From: Bolinopsis microptera
Lineage: Eukaryota > Ctenophora > Tentaculata > Lobata > Bolinopsidae
Assembly: GCF_026151205.1 (NCBI RefSeq)
Contig: NC_087072.1
Coordinates: forward strand, 17,499,669 to 17,563,668
Length of the DNA: 64,000 nt
Direction: 5' to 3'
Positions 13,025-23,800 of the stretch are shown here, in pieces. Below the pieces are notes generated by a model. It had not been told where the DNA came from, ran no database searches, and worked only from the letters and a program-made list of their open reading frames with translations. Position 1 is the stretch's first letter. Each line of letters opens with the position of its first letter. A program made the translations under genes and the position numbers.

Positions 13025-13235
13025 CTCGACTGTCACGTGACTTTTTCAACCCGTTCTCTAGCTGGCCCTGAACAACTATTCGAAACCCTAACCCTCTTAT
13101 CAATATCTGATCATAACCCTAACCCTAGCTAACCCAATCCCTAACAAAATTGCATATGCTGATTGCTGAAACCCTAACCCTAACGAGAAATTAGACTAAC
13201 TTCCTCATACGGTCATATCACGTGATCGAGACAGT
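13025..13235. repeat. CACGTG-bordered element with CCCTAA interior (copy 1)
   Basis: TCACGTGACTTTTTC at the left and ATCACGTGATCGAGACAG at the right border about 180 bases holding four groups of CCCTAACCC separated by unrelated sequence. Two related structures occur at 19,258-19,510 and 34,306-34,465. The CCCTAA blocks are the vertebrate/cnidarian-type telomere word on this strand, but the array is broken and far from a chromosome end as seen here, so it is an interstitial repeat. Confidence 0.6.
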
Positions 13236-13310
13236 TTTTCGCCAATATCTGAATCTCGTCAGGGGAGCATTTTAACCGTATGTCATGACCACAATATCCA
13301 CACTTTATAT

Positions 13311-14222
13311 CACAGTGCTGGCAAGCACGAGCGGTGTCTTTATTGGGGGTATACTATGTACCCCCTTTACTATTGTACCCCCTTAACTATTATACCCCCT
13401 TTACTTTTATAACCCCTTTACACCCCCTTTGGTACACGTCGGAAGCCTCTTTCGTGCACGCGAAGCGTGCACTCCGGCAGGAGTTTTTCAGGCATTAAGA
13501 CTTATCGGAAGTCAAAACATTCTAATTTGGTGTCAAAGATGACAGGAATAAAAAATAGTTATGTTGAGATTTTTAAGAAATTTGCATAAAATACTCGCCA
13601 GTACTGTTATACGAAATTCGGTAAAAAAACCAAAATCGCCATATTCAGGTGCCTTAAAAACCATGTCAAAATTGAGTTAGAGATCTGAAATTTTTCAGGG
13701 CGTCTAGACGTTGACCAAATCGACTGCAAAAAAAGTTTCAAGTTTCAGGAGCATCGGGAAATGGGTTTTCTAGAACCCCTGTTTTACGACAGATTGTCGT
13801 GATCACAATGCTGGCAAGCATAACCGTTGCCCTTATATTCACAACACTATGTACCCCCTATACTATTATATCCCCTTTATTGTTTTCCAGGCATTAAGAC
13901 TCATCGAAAGTAGTTCAGCAGGTATATTTAAGTTCAAAACATTCTAATTCAATGTTAAAGATGACAGGAATAAAAAATAGTTATGTGGAGGTTTTTAAGA
14001 AATTTGCGCAAAATACGCGCCAGCATGTTATACGAAATTAGGTAAAAAACCCAAAATCGCCATATTCAGGTGCCTTAAAAACCTTGTTAAAATTGAGTTA
14101 GAGATCTGAAACTTTGCAGAGCGTCTAGACCTTGTCCAAATCGAATGTAAAAAAAATTTCATGTTGCAGGAGTATCGGGAAGTGAGTTTTCTGGAACCCC
14201 TGTTTTACAACAGATTGTCGTG
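13311..14222. repeat. Two-copy tandem duplication (about 0.42-0.49 kb)
   Basis: Copy 1 (about 13311-13802) and copy 2 (about 13804-14222) both run from CACARTGCTGGCAAGC through TATGTACCCCC tracts, GGCATTAAGACTYATCG, GATGACAGGAATAAAAAATA and AAAATCGCCATATTCAGGTG to CAGATTGTCGTG. They differ by many substitutions and a shortened C-rich tract in copy 2, so the duplication is old. Copy 1 also contains a small perfect hairpin, GTGCACGCGAAGCGTGCAC, near 13,456. No coding frame. Confidence 0.88.
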
Positions 14223-15245
14223 AAGCTATATATATATATATATATGTATAGACGCTTTTGCAGTAAATTGTAGCCTACATTTAAGTGTCCGTAGATTCAA
14301 AAGTATAAAAGATACAGTCATTTCGAACCACAGGTTTTAAAGATAATTGTTTATACTTTAGTTTACATTATATCGAAAAATAATTTATCGTCATCATCAT
14401 CACTTGATGACGTCATCAATTTAAGTGTTTTTAAAACTTGATTTTTGACAAAATAACAACTTTTCAAATCGATTTTAAAGCATTAAGGAGTAATTTTATT
14501 CAAAATCTGCGGACATTTTCACCTTAGATAATTGTTCAAGCATTCTGAAAATCTACCGGAAAATTTTCCTACCTTGCTCCTTCATAAAGATATTCGCTAT
14601 TGAAGTTTGTGCTTTTTTGAAGAATAATTTTATAAAAACACAAAAGTTGTGAATTAGTATTCTCTGGTGTTGGGCCATCCCTTGGGTTGTGGAGCTCAAT
14701 TTTGCTTCCTAAAGGTCTAAATTGTGTTATAGGCTAGTTTTAAAGTTGAAAATCGAAAAGTTGCACACGTGGGGACACGCCCAAATTCATTTAAAATAGC
14801 TAAAATCACTAAAAATTGTTATTTTCACGATTTTTACCAACTTTGGAGTCCCGTTGTGATCCAAGTTCTTTTTGAAATCTTCTGAAACTTTTCATGCTTA
14901 TCAAACTATATATTAAATAACACTATGCAAAAATTTATGGTGATTCAATATTTTATGCGCGCGCAACGTCCGCTCAAAGTTTGCACGTGCGAAAGGTGAG
15001 AATTTTGCTCATTCGTGATTTCGAATATATTCTGCTTTCCCACGATATTAAAATGGCATTATATATGAATTTAATGCCACCTTGAATGAGTAAAAAGTGC
15101 TATATTCAGTCTGTTATTGACAGATATGCCTACCTAAACACAAGGAAACGTTTTCAAAGGTAAAATTTCGAAATCGTTGAAATTACCTCCTTATTAAGTT
15201 TCGACTGTGTAAATTATCCTGACATTATAATCAAAAAGAGATGAT

Positions 15246-15575
15246 ATTTGACCAAAACCCATAATCATGGGTAGAGTGAACCGCTGCCAGTGTCTCCCTT
15301 TTCCAAACAAAAGAAAATGATATTAATTTGAGGAACCGTCCGCAAATGCAAATTGATACCGAGAATGAAATCGGTCGCTCGCTTTTCCCATTCATTCACG
15401 GCTTACGTATTGTAATAAAGCTTATTGAATGGGAAAAGCGAGCGACCGATTTCATTCTCGGTATCAATTTGCATTTGCGGACGGTTCCTCAAATTAATAT
15501 CATTTTCTTTTGTTTGGAAAAGGGAGACACTGGCAGCGGTTCACTCTACCCATGATTATGGGTTTTGGTCAAATA
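15246..15575. repeat. Near-perfect palindrome, arms about 149 bp
   Basis: Left arm 15246-15393 starts ATTTGACCAAAACCCATAAT and the right arm 15426-15575 is its complement, ending ATTATGGGTTTTGGTCAAAT. The loop is about 32 bases. If transcribed it would fold into one long hairpin. Arms are almost identical, so it is either young or kept alike by gene conversion. Copy 2 is at 16599-16928. Confidence 0.93.
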
Positions 15576-16598
15576 TATATATATATACATATATTCAGGG
15601 ATAGACGCTTTGCCAGTCAATTATAGGCTATATTTAGGTGTCCGTAGATTCAAAAGCTTTAAAGATACAGCCATTTCGGACCTCAGGTCTTGAAGATAAT
15701 TATTTAGACTTTAGTTTAAATTACATTTAAAAGTAATTTAACGTCGTCATCACCACTTGATGACGTCATCAAGTTAACCATTTTTAAAACTTGATTTTTG
15801 ACAAAGTAATCACTTTTAAAATCGATTTTACGCTATTAAGAAGTAATTTTATTCAAAATCTGAGGACATTTTCACCTTAGATAATTGTTCAAGCATTCTG
15901 AAAATCTACCGGAAAGTTTTTCTAGCTTGCTCCTTCATAAAGATATTCGCTATTGAAGTTAGATCTTTTTTAAAGAATAATTTTATAAAAACGCTAATTT
16001 TACGTTCTAGTATTCTCTGGTGTTGGGCCATCCCTTGGGTTGTGGAGCTCAATTTTGCTTCCTAAAGGTCTAAATTGTGTTATAGGCTAGTTTTAAAGTT
16101 GAAAATCGAAAAGTTGCACACGTGGGGACACGCCCAAATTCATTTAAAATAGCTAAAATCACTAAAAATTGTTATTTTCACGATTTTTACCAACTTTGGA
16201 GTCCCGTTGTGATCCAAGTTCTTTTTGAAATCTTCTGAAACTTTTCATGCTTATCAAACTATATATTAAATAACACTATGCAAAAATTTATGGTGATTCA
16301 ATATTTTATGCGCGCGCAACGTTCGCTCAAAGTTTGCACGTGCGAAAGGTGAGAATTTTGCTCATTCGTGATTTCGAATATATTCTGCTTTCCCACGATA
16401 TTAAAATGGCATTATATATGAATTTAATGCCACCTTGAATGAGTAAAAAGTGCTATATTCAGTCTGTTATTGACAGATATGCCTACCTAAACACAAGGAA
16501 ACGTTTTCAAAGGTAAAATTTCGAAATCGTTGAAATTACCTCCTTATTAAGTTTCGACTGTGTAAATTATCCTGACATTATAATCAAAAAGAGATGAT

Positions 16599-16928
16599 AT
16601 TTGACCAAAACCCATAATCATGGGTAGAGTGAACCGCTGCCAGTGTCTCCCTTTTCCAAACAAAAGAAAATGATATTAATTTGAGGAACCGTCCGCAAAT
16701 GCAAATTGATACCGAGAATGAAATCGGTCGCTCGCTTTTCCCATTCATTCACGGCTTACGTATTGTAATAAAGCTTATTGAATGGGAAAAGCGAGCGACC
16801 GATTTCATTCTCGGTATCAATTTGCATTTGCGGACGGTTCCTCAAATTAATATCATTTTCTTTTGTTTGGAAAAGGGAGACACTGGCAGCGGTTCACTCT
16901 ACCCATGATTATGGGTTTTGGTCAAATA
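16599..16928. repeat. Near-perfect palindrome, second identical copy
   Basis: Same structure and sequence as the palindrome at 15246-15575, shifted by 1,353 bases as part of the recent duplication. Confidence 0.93.
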
Positions 16929-17975
16929 TATATATATATACATATATTCAGGGATAGACGCTTTGCCAGTCAATTATAGGCTATATTTAGGTGTCCGTAG
17001 ATTCAAAAGCTTTAAAGATACAGCCATTTCGGACCTCAGGTCTTGAAGATAATTATTTAGACTTTAGTTTAAATTACATTTAAAAGTAATTTAACGTCGT
17101 CATCACCACTTGATGACGTCATCAAGTTAACCATTTTTAAAACTTGATTTTTGACAAAGTAATCACTTTTAAAATCGATTTTACGCTATTAAGAAGTAAT
17201 TTTATTCAAAATCTGAGGACATTTTCACCTTAGATAATTGTTCAAGCATTCTGAAAATCTACCGGAAAGTTTTTCTAGCTTGCTCCTTCATAAAGATATT
17301 CGCTATTGAAGTTAGTGCTTTTTTAAAGAATAATTTTATAAAAACGCTAATTTTACGTTCTAGTATTCTCTGGTGTTACACCATCCCTTGGGTTGTGGAG
17401 CTCAGTTTTGCTTCCTAAAGGTCTAAATTGTGTCATAGGCTAGTTTTAAAGTTGAAAATCGAAAAGTTGCACACGTGGGGCCACGCCCAAATTGATAGAA
17501 AATTGCTAAAATCACTGAAAATCACTGTTTTCACCAATTTTCGTCAACTTTGGAGTGCCGTTGTGATAACAGTTCTTCTTGAAATACTTTGAAACTTTCC
17601 ATGCTTATCAAACTATATATAAAACACCATGATGCAAAAATTTACGGTGATTCAATATTGGATGCGCACGCAACTTCCGCTCAAGGTTTGCACGTGCGAA
17701 AGGTTCAAATTTTGCTCATTCGTGATTTTGAACAAAATCTGCTTTGCCACGACAGTTCAATTTCATTATATATGAATTTAATGCCAACTTGAATGAGTAT
17801 AAAGTGGCATACTCAGTCAGTGATCGACCGATATGCTTACCTAAACACAAGGAAATGTTTTTAAAGGAAAAATTTCGAAATTGTTGAAATCACCTCCTTA
17901 TTAATATTAATGAAGTTATGAGTTTACATTTCGGCTTTGTAAAGTACCCTGACATTATAATCAAAAAGAGATGAT

Positions 17976-18336
17976 ATTTGACCAAAACCCATAATCATGG
18001 GTAGAGTGGAGCGCTGCCAGTGTCTCTCTTTCCCAAACAAAAGGCAATGATATCAATTTGAATGACCGTTATCAAATGCAAAATGATACCGAGAATTTAA
18101 TCGGTCGCTCGCTTTTCCCATTCATTTACAATTGAAATAGATTACATGTTATAAATCGAAACTTATTACAATTCGTAAGCCATGAATGAGTGGGAAAAGC
18201 GAGCGACCGATTTCATTGTCGGTATCATTTTGCATTTGATAACGGTCATTCAAATTGATATCATTGCATTTTGTTTGGGAAAGAGAGACACTGGCAGCGC
18301 TCCACTCTACCCATGATTATGGGTTTTGGTCAAATT
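17976..18336. repeat. Diverged palindrome of the third unit
   Basis: Same termini (ATTTGACCAAAACCC and its complement) and order of motifs as the other two palindromes, but with substitutions and a longer loop that includes ATTACATGTTATAAATCG. It abuts the gypsy-type gag fragment on its right. Confidence 0.9.
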
Positions 18337-18439
18337 AGAACTTACTGAATTGCCGTGAGTGGCAGCTACAACCGCATGATCCTTTGAATCCTGTCCAGAA
18401 TCGTTTCCCTTAAAGCCTTAACAATACCATTTAGATTAG

Positions 18440-18844
18440 GACCATTATACTTTTCATTGTTTGAGATTGATTGCCAGAGTGATGGTATCATCTAAACTTT
18501 TAGTGTCCTCCATCAGGCGCTGCCGAATTTGCTTGTCCCTTAGCCCACTGATAAGAGCTGTTCTAATGCTCTCTTCCCCATGAACAGCAGCTGATAGAGA
18601 TACTTCGGTAAAATTACACTGTTTCGCCAGTGTCCGCAACGCCTTGTATCACGTGGTGACCCCCACTGTCGCTTCGACGATACAGGGGGAGCCGCGCACT
18701 TCGTGCGCGGCGGGTCATACAACGTATGACAAGCAACGCCAAGATGAATTGATTAACTGATTCAGATTCAGTTTGACTCCGTGTATATAAACAATATCTC
18801 GCAAAGTTAGTATTCTTTGTTTTAACGCAGGCCCTCAATTCCAA
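18440..18844 (-). pseudogene. Ty3/gypsy-type gag fragment split by a small transposon
   Basis: The minus-strand frame has the order typical of metazoan LTR-retrotransposon capsid proteins: an aromatic/arginine stretch, a Q..(S)ESVNQF motif, then (after the insertion) LRTLAKQCNF and an ISGLRDKQIRQRLM motif. It is interrupted at 18,644-18,732 by an 89-bp element flanked by GCAACGCC, and the open frame is continuous on the two sides of that insert. No zinc knuckle, protease or polymerase follows; the 3' side meets the palindrome at 18,336. It is therefore a gag-only remnant. A domesticated gag gene is less likely given the interruption. Confidence 0.8.
18644..18732. mobile_element. Small hAT-like MITE with 8-bp target duplication (copy 1)
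   Basis: Starts TTGTATCACG and ends CGTATGACAA; flanked by GCAACGCC at 18636-18643 and 18733-18740. Eight-base duplications are characteristic of hAT transposons. The interior carries the palindrome GCCGCGCACTTCGTGCGCGGC-type core. A second copy with its own 8-bp duplication lies in the LINE at 46,378. No coding capacity, so it would depend on a transposase encoded elsewhere. Confidence 0.88.
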
Positions 18845-19257
18845 CTGAGTCCATGGAACTATTTTTTCTGTCTTAACACTTAATGCTTAAAGTTAAGTGA
18901 ATGTAATATACTGTACTTTTCCCGGTAATGTTGTTTAACATTCCATCCACTCCTTTCATTTCTAATTATACTACAACTTTGTTATTAACCGGTTATTCAT
19001 CGATAAATTATCAACGTTTGACAAAACATTTTTTCTGATCCTTCTTTTACATTTTTTTCTAATTTTACATTTTTAATGTAAGTACTGATATAATTATAGG
19101 TTATTATACACTAGAATCCCGAATTGGACTTTTTGCAGTTAAGTCTTTGTCACTGTCAGTCCACATTGCAACTGTGAACTGTCCCACGTTCCAACCTCGA
19201 CTACTTTTTCGGAGCCAGGCCGCTTTGCGACCCAGAAGGAGTTCATATAATTCCGCT

Positions 19258-19510
19258 CACCCAAAAATTATCACGTGACTCGCGTTTTTACGGTGTTGCA
19301 CTTGCAGCCGAGTAAAACGGTTTTACATGAACCCTAACCCCAACCCTTACGGTTTACCCTAACAGTAACCAAAGCTAACCATAACCTTAATCACATCACA
19401 CATCAACTCTAACCGCGCGGAACCCTAACACTAACAGTAACCCTGAACCCGAGCACTAAACAATCGAATTTGGGTTTTACTATAGCCTGTCACGTAACCA
19501 AAGGCAAAAC
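19258..19510. repeat. CACGTG-bordered element with CCCTAA interior (copy 2)
   Basis: Left border CCCAAAAATTATCACGTGACTCG; right border GGGTTTTACTATAGCCTGTCACGTAACCAAA. Between them are about ten degenerate CCCTAAC/CTAACAG words. The borders match the copy at 34,306-34,465 (CCCAAAATTATCACCTGACTCG ... CTAGGCTGTCACGAGACCAAA), and are partly complementary to each other around GTGACAGG/TCACGTGACTCG, suggesting imperfect terminal inverted repeats. Confidence 0.65.
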
Positions 19511-19519
19511 ACATTTACT

Positions 19520-19625
19520 GGGCGGCGCTCAGCCTGTCATTCCGCCGCGGAATCTTTATTAAATTATTTGGCGTTATGTTTATGAACATTATACTTATAG
19601 CCTGGGGTCCCCAGGTAAAACTAAA
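19520..19625. repeat. Dispersed repeat with GGCGCTCAGCCTGTCATTCC, copy B
   Basis: Second copy of the repeat at 12,627-12,720, same orientation, sharing GCGGCGCTCAGCCTGTCATT at the left and the CCTGGGGTCCCCAGG palindrome at 19,600-19,614. It sits directly against the end of the CACGTG/CCCTAA element, so one may have inserted next to or into the other. Confidence 0.8.
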
Positions 19626-20824
19626 ATTAAAAGTACATGTGTTTGCCCATAACTCCTCGAAAAGCATTTCATACATTTTTACCCAAACCTCATATATCAT
19701 GGGGTGATTCAGATTTTTGATTTTGGATTTGCTAAGGTGTTGATATTTTTGATGAGCTTAAAAATCGTATTCGTCTTTTTAGTTTGTAGTTTGACATTGC
19801 TACACGTTGTATACCTCTCGTGCACGCCGGGGGTTACAGCGTGTGTCAAGTTTGACACAATTACAAAACTGTAAATCTTTTGGAAATTTGTTTTGATTTT
19901 TTTTTCTTCTTCATAAATTTAAAATATTTGATTTTACTTCCAAATCCAGAAATTGGTGCGATGTAAAATTTAAAATGTATTTTGGTTTTAATTTTATAAT
20001 AATGTGCGCATACCATTATATTTATCATTTATTGTTTATAATATAATACTAATAGGCGGGCATTATATCTCCACCGAAATCACATCCAATTTGATACGAG
20101 TATCTATCAGCGTATGACTATGAGTATGTAATAATTCCTTAACTTGCTGGATTCAGCCATCGAAGTACGGCCTAGATCAATTTTGATTGTTGATAGCGCA
20201 GCGCGCTGCAACACAATATTAGTCCGAACTTCTCAGAATCTCACCAATCAGTTTTGTAGTACATATTACATGTGAATCCCTCCCCGACCCTATTTTATTT
20301 CGTATCAAAATTCTAAGAATCCATTATTCCATATTCCGGGAATTTATTCACAAAGCTGCTATACAACTTCCTATTTTGATAATTCATTTAGTAGGATGTT
20401 AAATACTGGTTGTGTCATGTAGTTCACCTGATTTCAATACTCTGACTTTTGATTCGATAGTTTATCATATTTTGTACATGGTTCTATGTGTTTCTAATCG
20501 CGGATTTTTACGCTAAATCTTTCATCCCAAAAACTGTAATATTCTTTCTTCACTTAATTATTGAAACACGTAATTATATTTACTTCTTTAACTGTTCTAC
20601 TTAAAAGTTACGTTACGTCTGAACCTGTTTTAACAATAATATATTATCATAAAATCAAGTTTTATTAAGGAACTCCTACTATGTCTATATAGTACAAATC
20701 CGTTTAATTCGTTTAGTACATATAATTGGCATGAATGCAATCATACTATAGATTGTTATGTTTGTTGATATCATTTCATTACAGTGGCTTGAATGGTCTA
20801 TAATATTAATAGAGTAATATTATC

Positions 20825-23800
20825 ATGGAGACGCAAGATGACGCACTTCTAGTATCAGAATCAGATAATAAAAACTATGGCACAGTCTCCTCTGGGAAAT
20901 GTAACGATCTATGTTGCTTATAAGTTATAGTTATATTTCATATTGTTTCCACACATTGTTTACAATCATATAGCTGTAAATAATTTCAGATAATAAAACT
21001 AAGTTTCCAAATATTGAAATTTATCAGTATTGTGCCAGCCTAGCACCCTAAGTCATGAAAACACTAAGCACAGTGTCTAGTTTTACTCTACATACCATAA
21101 CATACTGCCCTTAGGGCAACTACGTATTAGCCGGTTAATAGCCGGCTGGCATATTGTACCTATTTGCCGGCCTGACTTAGTTTATATGTTATAGCAATCT
21201 GGTTTCCCAGTTACGTGATGTATATTATTGCCTCAGCGTCGGAGCCATCAGAATTGGAAAAGTCACGTGATTTTTATGTACTTGAAAAGCAGCCCATCAA
21301 GCGAGTATGTTAAATTTCAGTTGGTTGTGTTTTAGTCAGATCTTCAGATGATAATACAATTTTCAATAAATAATAAATACATACTATTAACTATAATCTG
21401 TGCTGATTTTTTGTTCCATGACCCTCGTTCAATTAAGGACCAAGTTATACTTATGCAACAGTTATTATACACGTTATCTATCATACATAGTTTTACCATT
21501 GCGATTGCTATCTCATTTGTATTACAATTACTAATTTCAGATATGCGGGTATCCTATAACTATACCATTCATCATATTCAATGAGTTTTGTGAACGATTC
21601 TCTTTCTATGGCATGCAAAGTGAGATCAATATAAAACTAATTTAAGATTGTTAAATAATTTCTTTCTAAAATGGCAAGTTTATCTTTAAATCTATGATAT
21701 TTTGTTTGATACCCTTGGCTATTATTGCGCCCCCATTATTTAAAAAGCAGCCCAACCCTGAGGCCTGAACCCCCTCCCTTATATAATGAATATGTTCTGC
21801 AGAAAAATTTCAGCTATTCTAACCATCTACATGACGGAGAAGCTGCTGTATTCCAACCGTCAAGCAACCGTTTGGTACCATGAGTTCGTAGCCATAAGCT
21901 ATTTCACACCTCTCCTAGGAGCACTGGTCGCGGATGCTTTTATTGGAAAATACCGGTAATAAGTTTAACTACCTTGTCAAGCTCACGACTCAGGTATCAC
22001 ATGATAGTGATATTCATTAGCTTCAAGTTAACCTGGGTCATTCCTCATCATTAGTTTTAATGACAACTGGAACACGTGTGTTATACTGTACAAGTATATT
22101 AATATTTAATGTAAATGATATTTCACAGGACTATTCTCATCTTGTCAATGGTTTATGTTGTTGGGAACGTTGTCATGGCAGTAACTTCTGTTGGTAGATG
22201 GTTTCCAGAGGATATAACAACCTCACAGGATGGAAGTGCAAACTACCAGCCCCAGCTGTGGGGCCCTATATTGGGCCTGCACCTCATTGCCCTGGGTACA
22301 GGAGGGATAAAACCTTGTGTTTCTAGTCTTGGAGGAGACCAGTTCTTAAAATCTGAGGTACAATTTGATAAATGTATTTCTATAAATTTATTTTACTATT
22401 GCATATCTTAAGAAAAGTAAGATTCTTTATGAATTATAATAACTAGCGGTATGCCTGTCCTACAGACTATTAGTCCTGCTTTAAAATTCAAAGTCCGTTT
22501 TGAGACAATAAAATTCAAACTACCCCTTCTCAGCTGGGTGTTGAACGCTCCATTTCACGCCCTCCAAAAATTTGAAAGAACCCTTCATTTCGTACCCCCC
22601 CCCCCCCCCATTTCAGTGCGGATACATACACACACATATACACAGTGACTTCACAGCTTGCATTATAATGAGTATTATAATAATTCGTTTTTCAGGGCAC
22701 CAAACTTCAGAGTTACTTTTCGATGTTTTATTTCTCGATCAATTGTGGCGGAGTACTGGCAATGTTTATTACTCCTGAACTGCGGAGTAAGTGAAGTTTT
22801 GACGATTTCGTTCAAAAAATCAATCAATACATTTTCCGAATAAATTCATTAAACCTGCAATGATTGAAATTGATACAATTAAATGACGAATACCTGAATT
22901 TATTATTTTATTTAGTAAAAGGTTCAAAACAATTCATTTCAATTTCTGGCTTTTACTTACAATTTCAGGCTCAAAATGTATGGATGAAACCACTTGCTTT
23001 CCATTAGCATTTGGTGTTCCTGCTGTTTTCATGATATTGGCAGTAATTTCGTTTGTGTTGGCCAGTAAATGGTATGTGAAGATACCACCTCTTGGTAACC
23101 CTATCACTGATTACTCCAAAGTCATCTGGGTGAATTCTTTATTAATTTCAACAGCATCATGTTTTGTATTCACCGGAGAAGCTAAATTTTGTTTAAACTC
23201 TTTTAATTTAGTTCATCAGAATCAAGATTTTTAATTGATTGTCGTGGTTTCAGGCTATGCTGACGAGAAGAAAAATGCTGGAAGATAATTTCGGGGTTTG
23301 TAGGAAGAGAATTATCTTGAGATACTTACAATTATTCCAGAATTTATTAAGCTGATTTTAATTAACGTTTTTTCAGCAACGATTATTTACTCTTGCAGAT
23401 AAAAAAGGTTCAAGACACAAGACAACTACTCAGAGTGCTGTTTGTACTATCACCTATACCATTCTTTTGGGCCTTGTATTCACAACAAGGCAGCCGTTGG
23501 ATCATTCAAGCCAAACGAATGAATGGGAAACTTGTGAGTCTTCAAATTCTTCATCTAAGATTTTATCCCCAAACCAGTTTTAGTCCGTACAAATAACGTT
23601 GTCTAAAAGGTCAGTCTAATGATCAATAATACTCAGGGTAACGTAGTGATCAAGCCGGACCAGATGCAGGTCTTTAATCCCCTTCTCGTTCTGAGCCTTC
23701 TTCCGTTTTTTGAGGGAGTTGTTTATCCACTTTTGAGAAAAAATGGACTCAAAGTCAGGTGAGTTGGAGTAACTTTCAATTCGCAGGTTACCTTTACCGA

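Larger units (their letters stand above)
14660..17365. repeat. Recent 1,353-bp direct duplication inside the tandem units
   Basis: The stretch from TAGTATTCTCTGGTGTTGGGCC (about 14,660) to about 16,012 is repeated almost without change from about 16,013 to 17,365. Outside these limits unit 1 (5' part) and unit 3 (3' part) are clearly diverged from unit 2. That pattern means two old diverged units recombined unequally to create a third, middle unit. The exact 1,353-base offset is seen, for example, in identical palindromes at 15,328 and 16,681. Confidence 0.9.
14226..18336. mobile_element. Three tandem units (about 1.35 kb) each ending in a large palindrome
   Basis: Units start at 14226, 15576 and 16929 with an (AT)n tract followed by GATAGACGCTTTGCCAGTCA (variant in unit 1) and end with the palindromes at 15246-15575, 16599-16928 and 17976-18336. 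No protein-coding frame is present; the 75-codon frames in the palindromes are artefacts of the inverted repeat. A partial fourth copy lies inside the LINE at 46,890-47,576, showing that the sequence is mobile or has been moved. The unit is non-autonomous; the class is unresolved. Terminal palindromes and tandem arrangement could fit a Helitron-like or Penelope-like derivative or a satellite grown from a foldback transposon. Confidence 0.78.
18850..20824. other. Intergenic; two repeats, otherwise nothing recognised
   Basis: Lies upstream of the POT transporter and may hold its promoter and untranslated leader. Apart from the CACGTG/CCCTAA element and repeat copy B, I see only AT-rich sequence with no exon signal. 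Confidence 0.5.

Noticed and set aside
13080-13185. Possible chromosome end or telomere
   Set aside because: CCCTAA words are few, broken by other sequence, and surrounded on both sides by ordinary DNA and genes; they recur within small repeats.
15328-16908. Two identical 75-codon open frames (15,328 and 16,681)
   Set aside because: They run across the loop of the large palindrome; the two halves are simply reverse complements, and the frames are duplicated with the 1,353-bp unit.
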